6,024 nt of DNA from an uncultured Oscillibacter sp. (GTDB lineage Bacteria; Bacillota; Clostridia; Oscillospirales; Oscillospiraceae), in assembly GCA_905236835.1 (NCBI GenBank), contig CAJOQY010000361.1, positions 1-6,024 on the forward strand, read 5' to 3'. The translations under genes were made by a program, and so were the position numbers. Under the pieces are notes generated by a model. That model was given only the letters and a program-made list of their open reading frames with translations, ran no database searches and had not been told where the DNA came from. Below are positions 5,938 to 6,024 of the stretch, piece by piece (within the stretch, counting starts at the first letter, position 1; each line of letters starts with the position of its first letter).

Positions 5938-6024
5938 GCCGGTGTGATGGAATTGGTAGACGTAGCGGACTCAAAATCCGCCGCTGGCGACAGCGTGTGG
6001 GTTCGACTCCCACCACCGGCACCA
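5938..6024 (+). tRNA. tRNA-Leu (anticodon CAA), CCA encoded
   Basis: This complete 87-nt class II tRNA reads UUG leucine codons. The acceptor stem pairs GCCGGTG (5938-5944) with CACCGGC (6014-6020), followed by discriminator A (6021) and an encoded CCA (6022-6024). The anticodon stem GCGGA/TCCGC holds the loop CTCAAAA, giving anticodon CAA after the invariant U33. The D region contains the expected TGGTAGAC. The long variable arm (GCT-GGCGAC-AGC) is diagnostic for Leu/Ser/Tyr tRNAs, and discriminator A with anticodon CAA fixes leucine. The T stem is GTGGG/CCCAC around TTCGACT. It ends exactly at the window edge, so further tRNA genes beyond cannot be excluded. Confidence 0.97.

Noticed and set aside
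1..6024. CRISPR array, insertion sequence or prophage remains
   Set aside because: No regularly spaced repeats, transposase or integrase motifs, or terminal inverted repeats were seen. The tRNA end at the window edge is a possible integration site, but nothing downstream is visible.

Overview
The window looks like chromosomal DNA of a Bacillota (Firmicutes) bacterium, probably a member of the Clostridia. The evidence is a canonical tRNA-sensing T-box leader, a linked asp23/yloU-like and fakA (yloV) pair, a tRNA gene with an encoded CCA end, near-consensus sigma-A promoters and AAGGAGG-type ribosome binding sites. Coding DNA is moderately GC-rich, while several intergenic spacers are almost pure A/T. 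The species cannot be named from this sequence.

Layout, left to right. Positions 3-134 (+) are the last codons of an unrecognised gene. A hairpin at 144-171 separates it from a convergent transporter operon on the minus strand. That operon, read from right to left, has a consensus promoter (3578-3606), a complete T-box leader (about 3189-3571), a substrate-binding lipoprotein (2007-3122), a LivH-type permease (1038-1976) and an ATPase (226-1041). Upstream on the same strand lies a second unit: an Asp23/Gls24-family gene (5424-5774) followed by fakA (3622-5337), with a promoter near 5818-5846. A tRNA-Leu(CAA) gene (5938-6024, +) diverges from it and ends exactly at the window edge.

How it works together. 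The leader carries UGG as the best specifier codon, so uncharged tRNA-Trp is expected to stabilise the antiterminator and switch on an ABC importer of the TrpXYZ type when tryptophan runs short. FakA is the ATP-binding subunit of the fatty acid kinase that feeds host- or medium-derived fatty acids into phospholipid synthesis. No FakB partner is encoded here. The Asp23-like protein is its usual genomic neighbour.

Nothing here amounts to a wholly new system. The points most worth a second look are in the T-box: the match between specifier and tRNA discriminator, a 48-nt pure A/T linker, and competing pairings in the Stem II/III region. The 30-nt pure A/T spacer before the permease, which has no visible ribosome binding site, also deserves attention.
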